From the NCBI GenBank assembly GCA_027559495.1, contig JAMXSV010000018.1, positions 310,001-374,000 of the forward strand: a stretch of 64,000 nucleotides of DNA. Direction: 5' to 3'. Positions 1 through 13,513 of this stretch are shown one piece after another. Below the pieces are notes generated by a model, which was not told the origin of the DNA, searched no databases, and saw nothing but the letters and a program-made list of their open reading frames with translations. Each line of letters starts with the position of its first letter. Within the stretch, counting starts at the first letter, position 1. Origin of the DNA: Aurifilum marmelostoma. Taxonomy: Eukaryota; Ascomycota; Sordariomycetes; Diaporthales; Cryphonectriaceae. Both the position numbers and the translations under genes were made by a program.

Positions 1-2320
1 CCTCCTTCCTGCTCATCTGGACCAGGTCTCCCTCCGGAGGTTTGGTAGAGGGCGATACGCCGACTTCAATGGGGATAGCCGGTGCCGAAGGCTGACAGAA
101 TGGACATGGCCAGAGAAGGCGTACATCTAAAAGGAGGGGTAATAGAAACAGAAATAGATGGACACGATATGGCAGAACTTCTCAGTGTCTTGGGAGGGTG
201 AGTCTTTCGTTCATTTCAGCTTATTGTGAGAGGGGACGGAGCCAAGTCGATGGCGTCGCAAGCCCCGGGTCTCAGCAGCAGTATTAGTGGTTGTGACGAT
301 TGGCGGTGGGGGGGCAAAATGTCTTGGGGACCTTGACATGGAGGCTAGAAATCCTTTGGACAGACACCAAAAGCCTGAAATCCGAGTCCGACCTATGAAT
401 CTGGATCCTGGGATTGTGGTGGTGAGGAAGGTTTGTAGATCATTCACCGATCTGATGCCGAGTTCTCCCCTCCATGTCTGCCACCCACGCAACCAGACTG
501 GCTGGCAGTCAGTCAGGGCAGTTTAGCTTTCGTCCAATATGAGCAGTAAGGTTGTAGGAAACCTAGGTCCGAAGGAAGCACCAAATCCATTGGCTCTTTC
601 GTCATTACATGCTGCCGCCAGAAAAGCATGGTCAACTACTGTAAGGAAGAGTCGGTGGTGACATTGACGCGGGAAATGATCAGCAGGCAATGAGGCAATA
701 ATGGAGAGACACAGGAGAGGACAATTCCTGCCAGCTCTGCCATGCCACACACAAGCCCAGGCGTGATAAGGCCTAAACCGATAAGGCCCAGGGGACTGCC
801 TCATGGTGTCGTACTTGGCGTGTCAGGGCATAGCACGATTCAGTAATTTCCGTAGCGCTGCCTGTCCCGTAGTCAAGGCAAGCCCAGCCAGCCACATGCC
901 CGTCTGGATCAACCCTGACACTGCTGCTGAAGACCTGAGAAGCACACCCCCCCCCCCCTGATTAGTGTGGTCGGTGGGGCCAGCTAGGGACTTTAAACCC
1001 CCGCTGTGCGAGCCAGTGCTGAGCCTGTGTCCAGTCAGGGCCTCAGAGCCAAGGACAGGCAGCTTCTGGCGGGGCAGGGGAGAGCCTGTCGCTTAATGAT
1101 TCCCTTTCGTCGCCTCGGCAGCCTCCGCTGCGCGGGTCTTGCCCCCCCCCCCAAGCGACTCCTTCCCACCACCCCCCAAGCAGAAAACGTCAATGCCCAT
1201 TTCTCGAGGTTTGTCTTCCCGCGCCGGGTGGTGTGATCAGCTTCTGTTCTCTTTTCTTTCTCGTACGATCCACCAGCCCATGCTCCCCTCTCTGTCTCGT
1301 CCACGATCCCGACCGACCGACAGACTTGACCACTCTGGCCACAGACAGACCAGGCCACGATCCTCTACGGATACCCGCAATTTTCGCCTGCTGTCCATCG
1401 CGCACGGCACGGCGCACGACGAGAGACACCACTGCATACAGTGCAGTACACCATACACACACAACTGACCAGGCCTACCGTCGAATGAAACGTCTCACTG
1501 TCTGTCTGACACCACGTACCGTCCGTTCCTTTCCGTCTCTGGGCCCCCTCCCACCCCCCTGACGGTGGTGCCTTTTTCCTACACTGGCCGCATCCAGCAC
1601 CGTCATCGGCCCATTCAGCCTGGAGCAAAGCCAGAAAGAAAGGCAGCAAGACCCTACCAGGCTTCACCACTGATCACCTCCGCCAGCAGCAACGACGCAT
1701 AGCACGGCTACGTCGACGTTGACGCCGACCTTTGGCTTGGAGGTCGAGGAGAGGCTGGCTGACGTCAGTTGCCTGGTGAGAGAGGGCAGACGGGTCTTTT
1801 CCCGGCATCTGCATTAGCATAGCATCGCGGGCACCAAGGCCCTCGCAGCAGAGGCGACATAACCAGAGAACACCAGGAACTCAAGACAGAGAAACCATTG
1901 ACAAGAACAGGGTCAGCCACGGGCAGGGCAGAGGAATCGAAGAAAAGAAAAAAAAAAAAAAATCCTGCTTCCCAAGTCCCCCTCGGACTAAAGCGAGACT
2001 GAGCAGCCGCGCCGCCCTGCACCGAGTCCCGACCCGTCCTGGGTTTGTCTCTGACCAACCTGCTTGTTGAGAGCACTGCTGCTGCTGGAATCTGTCGGCT
2101 CCCTCTCAGGTGACAAGCACGTGGTATGCTCCTCGGCATATCTGGTGTGTCTTGAGAGCCTCATCGTCATCTACTGCATTCTAGATTCAAGGGCCTGCCA
2201 GTCGGGAACGGACCGAGCTGAGACGGTACCATAGTGACCAGCCCTCGACTCGACTCCCTGCTCCATCCTGACCACACACGGCCCATCTCCCTCCCCATCG
2301 CTTAGGGCCGTCACGCGTTC
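1..2320. other. Non-coding region upstream of srbA
   Basis: No gene can be supported here. Open frames on both strands are short, lack family resemblance and have no sensible splice extension. The right half is rich in pyrimidine tracts and homopolymers (C runs near 946 and 1141, an A run near 1948), typical of fungal promoters and long 5' UTRs. It probably holds the promoter and leader of the SREBP gene. Confidence 0.6.
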
Positions 2321-2356
2321 ATGTCGAACCACTCGTGCATGAACGGAACCGCCTAA
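2321..2356 (+). promoter_or_regulatory. Candidate uORF in the srbA leader (11 codons)
   Basis: ATG at 2321 opens a frame of 11 codons closed by TAA at 2354-2356. That is 64 nt before the srbA ATG and in a different frame. A short uORF this close to the main start could lower or condition translation, but only if the transcript begins upstream of 2321, which cannot be seen here. Confidence 0.35.
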
Positions 2357-2420
2357 GCAATACCTCCGCAGCATCGCCCGTCAGGGCCACCACCCGGCAC
2401 CCTCCGTTTTTACAGCAAAA

Positions 2421-5400
2421 ATGGCAGATCAACAGCGGGATCCCCAGCCTTGGGATGCCGGCATCGATTCAAACTTCGATTTTCGGTCCCACGACCCCCA
2501 CAACCTCCCAGCAGCAACATCAGCTCCAAATTCCGCTTCCTCCTCCGGCCCAGTCTCTCCTCCCAGTTATCAGATCCTCAACCGCACCACCGCCGCTCCC
2601 ACGCCCGACACCGACCCTATCACCTCCTCGACTGGCCCCGACCCGGCCTTTCCCGACTTCGGTGCGAGCGCTGCCTGGGCCGACCAGAACTCCTTCACCC
2701 CTCCTCTGGGCCCCAGCGACGGGGACTCTCTCGACGCCCTCAACCTCTTTCCCGATAACTGGAACGTGCCCACTGCATCTTTTCCCAACCAGAATCTGCA
2801 GTTCCGCCCACGGCCAGACGGCCGTGAGCCCTCCACCGTCGATCTCTTCAGCGCATTCCTGCAGAGCGCTGCTGCAGTCAACAGCCAGGGCTTTGGCTCG
2901 GTCGCCATGCCAACCCTGACCCCCGCCCAGCAAGAGCAGCTGAGAAACATCGCCATGCCGCCGCACCTCCAGTACCAGTCGCCAAAGAGCGAGCCCAGCC
3001 AGCTGAGCCCTCAGTCAAGCTCTGGCGAGGGCCACAAGAACCTCTCCCCGGACCCCTCCAAATCTGGTAGTCGCAAGCGGAAGTCCTCCGCGGACGACGA
3101 CGATCTGGACGACGAGGAGGATGAGGATGGCCAGCAGCCGGTCAAGAAGACCGCCCACAACATGATCGAGAAGCGCTACAGGACGAACCTTAACGACAAG
3201 ATCGCAGCGCTACGGGACAGCGTGCCCAGCTTGCGTGTGCTGTCAAAGAGTGCACGCGGCGAAGACACCACCGAGGACAGAGAGGAGCTGCATGGCCTGA
3301 CCCCGGCCCACAAGCTCAACAAGGCTACAGTGAGTGTTCCAGTTCGGACTCGTCTGTTTCTTGTTCTTTTCCCTTGCTTGGCTAACAAATGTGTGCACAG
3401 GTTCTGAGCAAGGCAACCGAGTACATCCGCCATCTCGAGAAGAGAAATAACCGCCTCACCGACGAGAACAACACGATGCAGCAGAGGATCTCGGCGTTCG
3501 AGAAGCTGTTCATGGCGAGCGCTATGAACGGCACAATGAGCCCGATCCAGAACCAGAACAACAACATGCAGTTTGGGCAGGACGGCGCGCAGTTTATGAA
3601 TACGCCCGTCGGCACTCCGAGGGCCTTAGATCCACAGGGCATGATCCCCGTTCCCGACGACATGAAGCGCATCATCAGCGCCCAGCTGGCGGCTGGACGG
3701 CCCTACCCTGTGCCGCAGCAAGGCTTCCAGCAGAATCCCGCCGTCATGCGACAGCAGCAAATACAGCAGCAACAGCAGATGCAGAACAATCGGTGGCAAA
3801 ACGCCCCCTTCTACGGCAAGTTCATGGTCGGCTCGCTGGCCGGCCTCATGTTCGTCGAGTCCCTGCGCGAGAGGGAGCAGAGCAATGAGTCGCCCGAGGG
3901 CCGTGGTCTCTTCGCCCTGCCAATCCATCTCCTGGGGCGGCTGGTCACAGAGTCGCATATCAGCCTTGCCGGCCAGCAGTACTCTCTCGCCCACGCCATC
4001 TCCACGCTCAAATCCCTCCTGCTTCTCGGCACCCTGCTCTGGGTGTTCGTCCCGTCTCTCTTCGCACCGAGACCTCCCAAGACGCAAAAGTCACAGCTCG
4101 GCAATGCTGCTCTCCAGGCGGTCCCATCTCTGGCGTCACCAATCAACGTCAGGCGGCAGGCATGGCTCACGGCTATCCAGACCGTCTGGGTGCCGCGCCA
4201 CAACTTCTTCCTCGAGGCCGCCGCGCTGCTCCTGAAGACGATGAAGCTCAGCCTGCGGAACACCATGGGCATCCACGGTTACCAGATGCTGACCGGACTG
4301 ACCGAAGAGCGAGAGACTGCACGCGTCAAGGCCTGGACCATCGCGCTGGATGCGCAGCTGGCCGGCGGCGACGTCGAGATCAACAAGAGCCGCCTGACCC
4401 TGACACTGCTTGCCTCGCGAACCCTGCCCGACACGCCGCTGCGCCTCATGCTGAGTGCGCTGCACATCCGCATCCTGCTCTGGCAGCTCGGCAACCAGGG
4501 CGTCCACAACATACTGGCAGCCAAGCTGGCCAGGTCCAAGTGGAACGAGGCGAGGCAGCTGTACCGGCTGACAAACTCTCTCCGCCGGACCGTGGCACCT
4601 TCTCCGGATGACGAGCTCCCGGATCACCTGGCGCTCCTTCTGGAGCAGAGCTGTGACGATGTCCTGAACGAGATCATTGTGCAGCGGGCCCACAACCTAG
4701 CCTTCAACCGTCCGACCACTCACGATATTGACGTCGACGTTGACGGCATGAATACGGTCGTTGAAGACCCGGCCGTGCGATCCCCGATGGATGCCGTCGC
4801 TGCCTGGTGGTCGAGCCTCACGCTACAGCGGGTGCTATCAGCGACCCTCGCAGGCGCAGAAGACGAGAGCGGAGAAGAGGATCAGGTGCTGGCCGACAGT
4901 ATCCATACGGCCATCAAGGTGGCGCCCATCGGCTCCAACGCTCAGCTGCGTGCTCTTGTTGCCAAGGCGTTCATCATCGACGAGAAGCGAGGCGCCAACA
5001 TCGCCACCGTCCTGAAAGCCCTGGGCCCGAGCCTGAACCCAGATAAGCACCCGCAGTACAGCAAAGGCGTGCCGCCCCTCATCGATGCACCCCTGTCCTC
5101 GATCGCACCAGACCCTGATGTGCAGCTTGCGCTGCGCTGTGCCATGGCCATCGCGCACCTGCAGCGCTACGAAGTTCCACCGCCCAGCGCCCTCTCCGTC
5201 GTTGACACAATCTTGCCTACTTCGACCGAGGGTCTGTCACTGCTGGGCTGCACCGCCGCCTTTCAGCTCATGGACCGCCTGCACCAACACCCTGTCGCCG
5301 CGGAGACATGTTCCACATCGCTTGAGCGCCTGTCGGGCACCCTGAGGATATGGGTTGGAAGTGCAGACGACGACAGGCCGGGCCTCGACCGAGATCTTCG

Positions 5401-5524
5401 GCAAAAAATGGTCCAGCGGTGTCTCAGCGTGACCAAGAGCGCCATAGGCATGGAAGAGGATCAAGGATACGCAACCATGACCGACTGTGAGAGTGACAGT
5501 AGTCTCTGTGACGTGGCCGCGTGA
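2421..5524 (+). CDS. srbA: SREBP-family bHLH transcription factor (SrbA/Sre1)
   Basis: Membrane-bound sterol/hypoxia regulator. In fungi of this family the ER-anchored precursor is cleaved under low oxygen or sterol, and the N-terminal bHLH part enters the nucleus. Exons 2421-3329 and 3401-5524 (71-bp intron, GTGAGT donor, CTAAC branch, CACAG acceptor) give 1010 aa, close to A. fumigatus SrbA (about 990). Residues 1-220 are Ser/Pro-rich; an acidic run lies near 225-238. The basic region at 242-254 contains EKRYR, where Tyr253 replaces the usual Arg, the SREBP hallmark. The HLH and zipper continue to about 340 across the intron, a Gln-rich stretch follows, then hydrophobic segments near 444-460 and 508-526 separated by a short luminal loop. 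The rest fits the DUF2014 tail. The first exon ATG lies in an AAAATGG context. Identity is firm; the exact cleavage site was not located. Confidence 0.95.
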
Positions 5525-8352
5525 GTGATCTTCCTTGACATGATCTCAAGTCCTCTGGTTCATTCTTCTTCTATTTGTTTTTTTCCTGCTTTGTGTGTGT
5601 GTGTGTGCATGGTCTTGTAAAGATATACGTAAATGCTTGGTTCTCTGTACATATTGCATCCTTGGTCGGGAGGCACTCTGCGGAATATGGAATTTGCTTA
5701 ATGGCCTCACGGACGCAAAAATGGGTTGTAAAGGGCATCGGGCCTGGAGTTTTGTCGTCGGCACATATACCAGTTCGCCGACTGGCAGGTCGGACCTTGT
5801 GTTGAAAATATGTTATGGCATCGTTGTTTGCACATATTCAAGAGAGACTTGTTTTCAATAAACATTTCAGTCAGTACCTGTGCTTCGTTGGGAGCGACCG
5901 GCGGCTTCTGATCACCAAATCAAGTATTGCTCAGCGCTCGTGAGGATCGTCTGTTTCACCGTGAACCCCTGGCTATCCGCAAAATACTGTGTATTGTACT
6001 TTGGTAAGGGCCACCTGTTCCCGTGGCTGCCATCGTTTCCCTCCGCCCCCTGCAGTTTCTTCCCTTCGTTCACTTGGACCCCTCACCCCTACCCTCTCTT
6101 TATTCCCTTATGCGTCTTGACAATTTATTTAACTCTTGCTTCGCTCTTCTCATTTCAGGGAGAAAATAAAAATTGTTTTGACTTCCACGGCCTTTCCAGA
6201 CTCCGTGCCTGCCCAGCTAGCTAGCTACAGTACCTTGAACCTGTCATGACCACAAGCACGTCATCCTTGCCGCCCTTGTTGATACGAAACCCGGTCGAGA
6301 CGCACGCATCAGACAGGATGAAGCTGCCGCCATGGGCACACCTCGACTGCGTCACAGCACAAATTTTCCAATATAGCACTTTCGGTCCTGATCTTGATCT
6401 ACCGAGCACTTGTTGCCTGCTACTTGGGTCTTTGGAGGAGATGAGCACTGCCGGAGCCCTGGCCCCCCGCCCTGGTTGAGCTTCATGTCCAGCCGGCGCA
6501 TCGACTGCAGTGGGCACTTTTCGGTGGAGCCGCAACCCCGGGCACAGCGCAACGTCGTCGCCACACAAAGCACATACATAGTATAACATGCTAAGTACTT
6601 CTGTGTGCCAAGGCTGCACCTAGATATCTATACCTCCGTATTCCTGCGGACTAATGCGGCTCGGGTGCGGGTGCGGGAACACGGGCAAGCGTCGTGAGCA
6701 TATTCTTCCCACCCAAGTGTGCGCTCACATCACTCGGCATAAATCCTTACGGCGACGTGAGATTGACTTGATCCTAGCAAAGGTACCATCTCTTCTCGCC
6801 AGGATGGGGAGACATTCTTTTCGGCCTCAGCCACTCGTCGAATGTCTCGGCCTATTACTGTACCCTATGTATTTCCTTTCCGACCTAGGTACACACGGCG
6901 GCGTTGCACGCGCACGCTCGCGCTCACGTGCGCAGCGGTGGCTTGAGACGATCAGATCGCCCTTTCTGGCTACCATCAGATGCCACACTCACTGTGCTCT
7001 GGGGCCTGGTGGCCCACACGACCCGACCCGGGGTGGAGGTGCAGGCGGGGGCGGACGTCCGGCTGTTGAAGTGTCTGGCCGCTGGAGCGTTTGGTTCCCA
7101 GGAACTTTGACATTGTCGGGCCCGGAGCATAATCTTCTTTTCAATTCTTGGCACGACATGAGCAGGAAACTTCACTTGTGCAATTTGACCTCTTCTTGAT
7201 GTGGGGGAAAGGGGGGGGGGGCAGTGCCTACTATCTGCCGTGCCCCTTATTGATTGCTCAGCTAGGTTCATGCTATATCCGCTTAACTGACACACCTTGG
7301 GGAAGGTCGCATGCTGACTGCGCAGGTCCGGGCAGGTAAGCTTTATATTGTGTTGCTCACACACTTTATTAGCACTGGCGGTCCAGTGCCCAGGGATCAA
7401 CGTCTCATCACTTCCAAGTCGTCCCTGCTCGATCGAAATTTGATTCAATAACTCAAGCTTTGAGTCTCTGATATTGGATCTCATCAGGCCATTCACTTCA
7501 CTGTGTACTTTAGGATAAAGACTTTGCGCCCTGGCTGCTCCAATTCGTCAACCATGGCACTGGCCTGTTCGTCTTACCCCTCTCCATGCAACGTAAAGTC
7601 ACATCGATGCTACTATAGGCCGTAGAGCCCTTTCCCCTCTCTTTGCGCCTCAGAGCACTGAGCGTGGTGCAGAGCGCTCGGTACCGGCCTTGTACGCCTC
7701 GATAAGTCACCGTCACCTCGTTAGGCCCCTGGGCTAATGCAGTATTAGAGGTCATGGCCTCAACTGCTAGCAATGTTGGTGTCTGACGCGACACACGGGA
7801 CTCGTTCACGCTTGCATCACCTTTGGCCATACAGCTTGCTTGTTACGGAAGGTATCTGTGGGCCTATACCAGTTGCATCATCTGGTGACCTCCTGGGTGC
7901 CTCTCGTGACGATGGAAACAAGAAATCATCCGCCAACATTTGGGCCTGGAGATCAGCAACTGACCTTACTGCTGGAGCAACTGGCACACCATCCAAATGG
8001 ATTTTACTCTTCCCGCAGAACGTCTATTTCCTCGCTCCCTGGTTCCACTCAAACCCGACCCTCACTCATCAGTTCTTGCACCGTCCTGGCCCCTTCCTGT
8101 GTGTGGCTCCATGCAGGTGACGAGCCGTGGGGGAGGGAACCTGCCGCTGCTTAGCTACAAGCTATTGGGGATCTGCAGTGGTCAGTTTGATGAGCACCAA
8201 AGCATCGAGGAATAATAGTACTCAGTATCGGCTCATTCTCATCGTATTCTTGGTGGCAGGGTTATGGATGCTGCATTCAAGGGCCGTACTCCCTATGTAT
8301 GCGCAAGGTTAATAAGTTAGCTAGCATCCCGGGCTTGTGATCTGCGATGATC
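5525..8352. other. Intergenic region srbA to GH47 gene
   Basis: Contains the srbA 3' UTR: a TG-repeat at about 5593-5609 and an AATAAA at 5857-5862 that could serve as poly(A) signal. A cysteine-containing minus-strand frame at 6221-6619 was noted but is not convincing. No RNA gene or transposon was recognised. Confidence 0.6.
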
Positions 8353-8406
8353 CCCCGCGGTGATAGCTTAACAAGGTAGGTATATAAAAGCAAATAGCTG
8401 CCCCGC
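8353..8406 (+). promoter_or_regulatory. GH47 core promoter: TATA box between two CreA-type sites
   Basis: TATATAAAAG at 8381-8390 lies about 140 bp before the GH47 start codon. CCCCGC occurs at 8353-8358 and again at 8401-8406; its complement GCGGGG matches the SYGGRG consensus of the carbon-repressor CreA/CRE1. Carbon repression of this secreted enzyme is an inference from these matches only. Confidence 0.4.
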
Positions 8407-8528
8407 CGTCAGAGACTATGTTGTGCGGGATTCTGGCAGCTCTTCTTCATCTGATTTCTTCTCCTCATCCTGGCCCAGCGGTCTCGAGTAGTATCAAATC
8501 CATCGAAAAGTCGTTGAGGCCTCGGACC

Positions 8529-10789
8529 ATGCATTTGTTGCCATATTATGTGCTTGCTGTCTTGGTGACGGCGGCTTCAGTAGCAGCTGTCCCTCGGGAC
8601 CCTACCTGGCGCGGAACTTCCTACGATGGTCCCAAGAAAAGATACACGGCTCCTCCTGCCGCCTATACATACAACCAGACTCGTGCAGATGCTGTGAAGC
8701 AGACTTTCCAGATCAGCTGGGATGGATACTACAAATATGCCTTCCCGGGCGACTCGTTGCTTCCTGTCACCAACGAATTCGCGAACGACAGGTCAGTTCA
8801 GTGCAGAGTGGTTGGTGGGAGATCTGAAGAGATGGCTGACTGACCGGCGAGAAAACAGAAATGGCTGGGGCGCGAGTGCCGTCGATGCCTTCAGCACGGC
8901 GCTGATCATGGGAAACACGGAGGTGGTCTCCCAGATCCTGGACTATGTGCCGAACATCGACTTCAGCGTCAGCTACAACGACACAGTGGTCTCGCTCTTT
9001 GAGACGACCATCCGCTATCTCGGTGGCCTGCTTGCTGGTGAGTCGCTAACCCTTGCCTCTGGGTGGAAACATGTGCCGCCCCTCTCACCATTTGGACGGA
9101 CATCGCATTGCTGAACGACATGGTAACACTTCTGCCACAGCCTACGATCTCCTCACGGGGCCGCTTGCCTGTGACTACGGCGACCTGGCCTCCAAGGCGG
9201 ACAGTATCCTCGCCCAGGCCAAGAGCCTCGGGGACAACCTGAAGTTTGCCTTCGATACGCCAAGCGGCGTTCCGGACAACAGCATCTACTTCGCGCCTCC
9301 CCGCCTCGCCAACTCGACAAGCAATGGTATCGCTACAATTGGCACGCTTATTCTCGAGTGGACACGCCTGTCCGACCTTACCGGGGACCCCACGTACGGC
9401 GACCTCGTGAAGAAGGGCGAGTCGTATCTTATTCAACCCGTAAACCCAGAGCTAGGCGAGCCTTACCCCGGCCTGCTGGGGACCGACGTCTCGATCTTAA
9501 ACGGCAGCTTCCTCGACAGCCAGGGCGGTTGGACGGGCGGCACGGACAGCTTCTATGAGTATCTGATCAAGATGTACGTATACGATCCAGAGCGGTTCGA
9601 AACGTACAAGGATCGTTGGGTGCTCGCCGTGGACAGCAGCATCGAGCATCTTGCTAGCCACCCTACGAGCAGGCCGGACTTGACATACCTGGCTTATTAC
9701 TTCAACTCGTCCGAGTCTGGTCTCCTTTATTACTCGCAACACCGTAAGTCGGCCCATGTCTCTCTCGGGTACTCACTTTCGCATACCAATCACACTTCCA
9801 ACTCACCCACCCGTCTTCCGCCTTCCCCTTCCTTTTTTTTGTTCCCCAAGGGGGAGGGCCTGTTTGATGGCAAGCCAGCAGGAGCACCGCCAGAAATGCT
9901 GGAGCTGCAAGTGCAACTCGAGCCATCAGGCAGGCCACGCGTTGCGGAACGGGAGACAAACACGGCTCTCGGACCTTGTTTGCACGGCTTGGTCTTCTAG
10001 GGCCCTTGGGGCACCGCCTCCTGGGGAACAAGCACGAGCATAACCGCCAGCTCACACAAAAGGGGTGGTTGTGGCGGGACACAGACGGAGCTGACAAACA
10101 TGAAATTGCCCTCCAGTTGCCTGCTTCGACGGCGGAAACTTCATACTGGGCGGCTTGGCACTCGACGAGCCGACCTATGTCGACTTTGGCCTGGAGCTGG
10201 TGGAGGGGTGCCGTGACACCTACTTCCAAACAGCCACCGGCATCGGGCCCGAGGAATTCAGGTGGCAGGGCGAGTTTGGACCCAACAATAAGGCCATCCC
10301 AGAAGGCGACGAAGCATTTTACGAGAAGGCCGGCTTCTACATCACAAATCCGCAGTACATCACGCGGCCCGAGGTCGTGGAGAGCTTCTACTATGCATAT
10401 CGTGCCACTGGCGACCCGAAGTATCAGGACTGGGCATGGGACGCGTACCTGGCCATCAACAAGACCTGCAGGGTCGGGAGTGGCTACTCGAGCATCAACG
10501 ATGTGAACGCGGTGGACGGCGGCGGGTTCCAGAATTTTCAGGAGAGCTTCTGGTTCGCAGAGGTGCTGAAGTACAGCTATCTGATCCATGCCGAGGTGAG
10601 TCGTGTTCTCCCCCCCCGGGTGTCCGGGGTGCCTGTATCGCGTTCTCAATGTGATACTGACGTGACGGTGTCGTATAGGATGCTGCATACCAGGTCAAGG
10701 CCGACCAGACAAATGAGTTTGTCTTCAACACCGAGGCTCACCCGGTCATGATTCCCGGCGGTGAGAATACCAGGCGGAGGAAGAAGTAG
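8529..10789 (+). CDS. Secreted class I alpha-1,2-mannosidase, GH47
   Basis: Trims alpha-1,2-linked mannose from N-glycans or mannoproteins in a Ca2+-dependent inverting reaction. Five exons (8529-8791, 8859-9037, 9141-9743, 10117-10595, 10679-10789) give 544 aa. All introns have GT-AG ends; the third is long (373 bp). The start at 8529 rather than in-frame 8418 gives a clean signal peptide (hydrophobic core ending AASVAA). GH47 motifs in order: NGWGASAVDAFSTALIMG, LGGLLAAYDLLTG, GGTDSFYEYLIKMYVYD, HLACFDGGNF, TRPEVVESFYYAYRATGDP, QESFWFAEVLKYSY and the terminal NTEAHP, whose Thr binds Ca2+. Six N-glycosylation sequons fit a secreted protein. The mature C-terminus ends in a basic RRRKK. It resembles the secreted Aspergillus/Penicillium enzymes more than Golgi type II forms because there is no long stem. 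Confidence 0.93.
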
Positions 10790-13513
10790 ATCCTGCAGTT
10801 GCTCGGTGTTTCATTTCTGAGACCTACATCTGCATATGTATTACCGAGATGCTCGTACAGGTAGACTAAGTAGTTAGGTTTGATTTATGATATGGAATTT
10901 GTGTTCGAGAGTGGTACAATACATGACTGCAGTGTATTGACTAGTAGGCTGCCACCCAGATGGTAATGATTTCGTGCCCAATTACCTACATGAATCTTGT
11001 CGTTCTCAACTTCTCAAGAGCGTCTCGACAACGATTCCGCTACTTAATTTGTTCTACGCTCATGCTACTTTTGTTGCATCAACTGCCTTACTGAAGACAT
11101 ATGTACATGACAATTACGGCGCAAGCATCCTAGGTAAGAAATACCTGACTCTAGTCACGCACACCAGCCGTTGAGCAAGAGAGAACTGGTAGATAGGTCC
11201 GTCCAATAGTCCCTGTGTCACTCGATGGATCAAGTGCCTTGGGCGAAGTAATGCAGTGGTTGAGCCGGCACGCCAATTCTCATGCATAAAAAGCCCCCGA
11301 ATCAAGACCGCCCGCCTCGGTGGGAGCTACGATTCATTTTCTTGCATTCAACTTCCGATTCCCTTTCTGTTGAGTACCGTCTCTAGAGCTGTTAGGCCTT
11401 GTTGCATCGACCCTCATTACGTGAGAATACCCACTAGATTATGAAATTATATCTACCCTTCTGCTCCGAGATGATCCTCGGTTTCCTCAAAGACCCAGTG
11501 CCGTCCCTCCGAAGACTCGAGCACTACGTCCGCCTCCTATTCATGGGAACCCAACAGTATGCACACACGCACAGAAGGACTGTGTAAGTGGTGTGCTGTT
11601 CTCACCTGTCATCCGATGTGAGGTGTATCGTGCGGAGGTCTCGAGTGTCTCGTCGCTGTCCGATGCGCTGGCAGCATGGGTTGAACCTGTGATCCACCAC
11701 GCTGCAGTGAGTCGTGGGCCCAGACTTGGCCACAGCATGTGAACCACTACCCGCACTACTGCCTGAGAGGTTGTCCGAGTGTCTTCTGGGTACCATGGCT
11801 CTGGCCCCTCTTGTCACCGTCTGCGGCTGGTTCACCGGCAGCTCTTTCTGATCTGCGACCATCACGTCAACCAGGCGGTGAAGGACTACTTGCCCAATAG
11901 GTTATCCATGCTCTGTGTTTCCACTAGAGCCCATCGAGTAGAGACTCACTCGGGTGCGGATTGGCATCCCCTGGTCACTTGACTATACAGTGGTGCAGAA
12001 GGATGTTCCTGTCTGCTTCGGTCCGCCTCGGGCGATCCAAGGGGCATGAGGGCCCTTCCAAGGGTCCATTACAGTATGGCCCCTGTGCTCTGACATGTCA
12101 GGACTGCATCCATGCGATAGCCACTAATCTTATCAATCTGAGGAGACTTGATATTCATCTGACAGCCTCACACATAATAGAGTGCCGAGGGTTGAAGATG
12201 ACCATCTCTCTGTCTCCAGTCTTTCCATCTCTGGCTGACTACTGTCTTTCAAGATGCTAGCTTGATCATTCTCGGTTAGGAATAATCTGATCATGGGAGA
12301 GGGAGAACTGGCTGATCATTGAGGGTAAGACTCTACTAATTACGTCTGCAGATAATGTAGGCGGTGAGCTCGATATCTGGATCTACAGGGCTACATGGCA
12401 TGTATGTGGTTTCAAAGCCAAGTCTGTCTACCCACCTGACTCTCGCCGCTGAAAGTTGGTTCACAGGATTTTGCTGTGCTACTCGGTCAATGACTGGCTA
12501 GTGGGCATCCATAGAGCTTTAGATGCTTTTTTTCCCCTTTGCAATGTGACAACGCTCACTTACACGTGGCTTGCATGATGCAGGCCCAGGGAATAGTCAG
12601 GTACAGCAGAATGTCACATGAGCACCCAGACGAGGTAGACATGCATACAGTGCAGGACGTGCAGCATGCACACTGAAATGTAATTTGAAAGCAGTGATTG
12701 GACTACTGGATCTGTAGGTGCTCTTGATGGATTCCTTCAGGATGAACTGCTTTGAGACTGGGAGTTTGGCATTATTAATTAGTAACTGGATAGTCAGGTC
12801 TCGTCATGAAAAGCTGTATCACAAGCTCCAGATGTGTTGACGGGTCCGCAGTAGGGAACAAGGACCCTTGGACAGCTAGAGCATGGGTATTGGTAGACAA
12901 GGTCTTGAACTTTCTGTGCTGAGAAGATGAACTTGAGGACGATTTGTTCTAGCTATTAATTAAGCCAACTATTCCTACTATTTCAATATGGTTAACGGAT
13001 TCTGGGGAAATTTAAAGAAAAGAACAAATAAGGCAAAGTGTTCTTTCTCAATTTACAAAGGGTCATTACCGGGAGCAACTGGGTCAAGCAGAATATAATT
13101 TGTTGTCGAGTAATCTTTGGGATGATCTGACAATTGAAGCTGCAGTCAAATGCGTGGCAAGTACTCAGGTACTGTAGTGCTACTGTGATGTTCAGCAGTT
13201 CTCAGCTATTGGCCGGGCCGTGGCCAGGTGGCAAATTTTTGAGCGGAAGCGACCACCCTGCCGAAAGCCCCTTCCCAAAGGGAAGAAGAAGAAAAAACAC
13301 CCCACTGCTGGGACCCTGGTCCGTCAGCAGTGACGAGCCAGGCCTACAACAGCACTACGTACATTCGTTCCCTTGATCATCACGACAACCATCACGTAAT
13401 CCGCCTTCCCCCCAAATCGTCGCGGCTCTAGCTTAACGCCCAACACCCTCGATCACGCTATCCCGTTATCACTACATCTCACACGCCCTGAATTACTCGC
13501 TCTTACACTCACC
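10790..13513. other. Long intergenic region without recognised genes
   Basis: About 2.7 kb between the GH47 gene and the leader of the WBP2-like gene. Short open frames on both strands lack family resemblance, signal peptides or plausible splice extension. Composition is intermediate and slightly AT-richer around 12,700-13,130, but without the TpA excess seen after 21 kb. No tRNA cloverleaf was found. Confidence 0.6.

Noticed and set aside
2335..2919. Long frame overlapping the srbA start
   Set aside because: Starts at a non-ATG codon and is a Pro/Ser/Thr-rich shadow of the srbA coding sequence in another frame.
6221..6619. Minus-strand frame of 132 codons with several Cys, possible small secreted protein
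   Set aside because: No signal peptide in this or the overlapping frame, no plausible intron linking the Cys-rich frames, and no recognisable family; kept only as intergenic.
6654..7199. Plus-strand 181-codon open frame
   Set aside because: Low-complexity, Arg/His/Cys-rich text typical of chance frames in GC-rich DNA; no domain and no splice context.
11640..11720. tRNA-like GGTTGAACC box
   Set aside because: The flanking bases do not form a T stem, and no anticodon or acceptor stem can be built on either strand.
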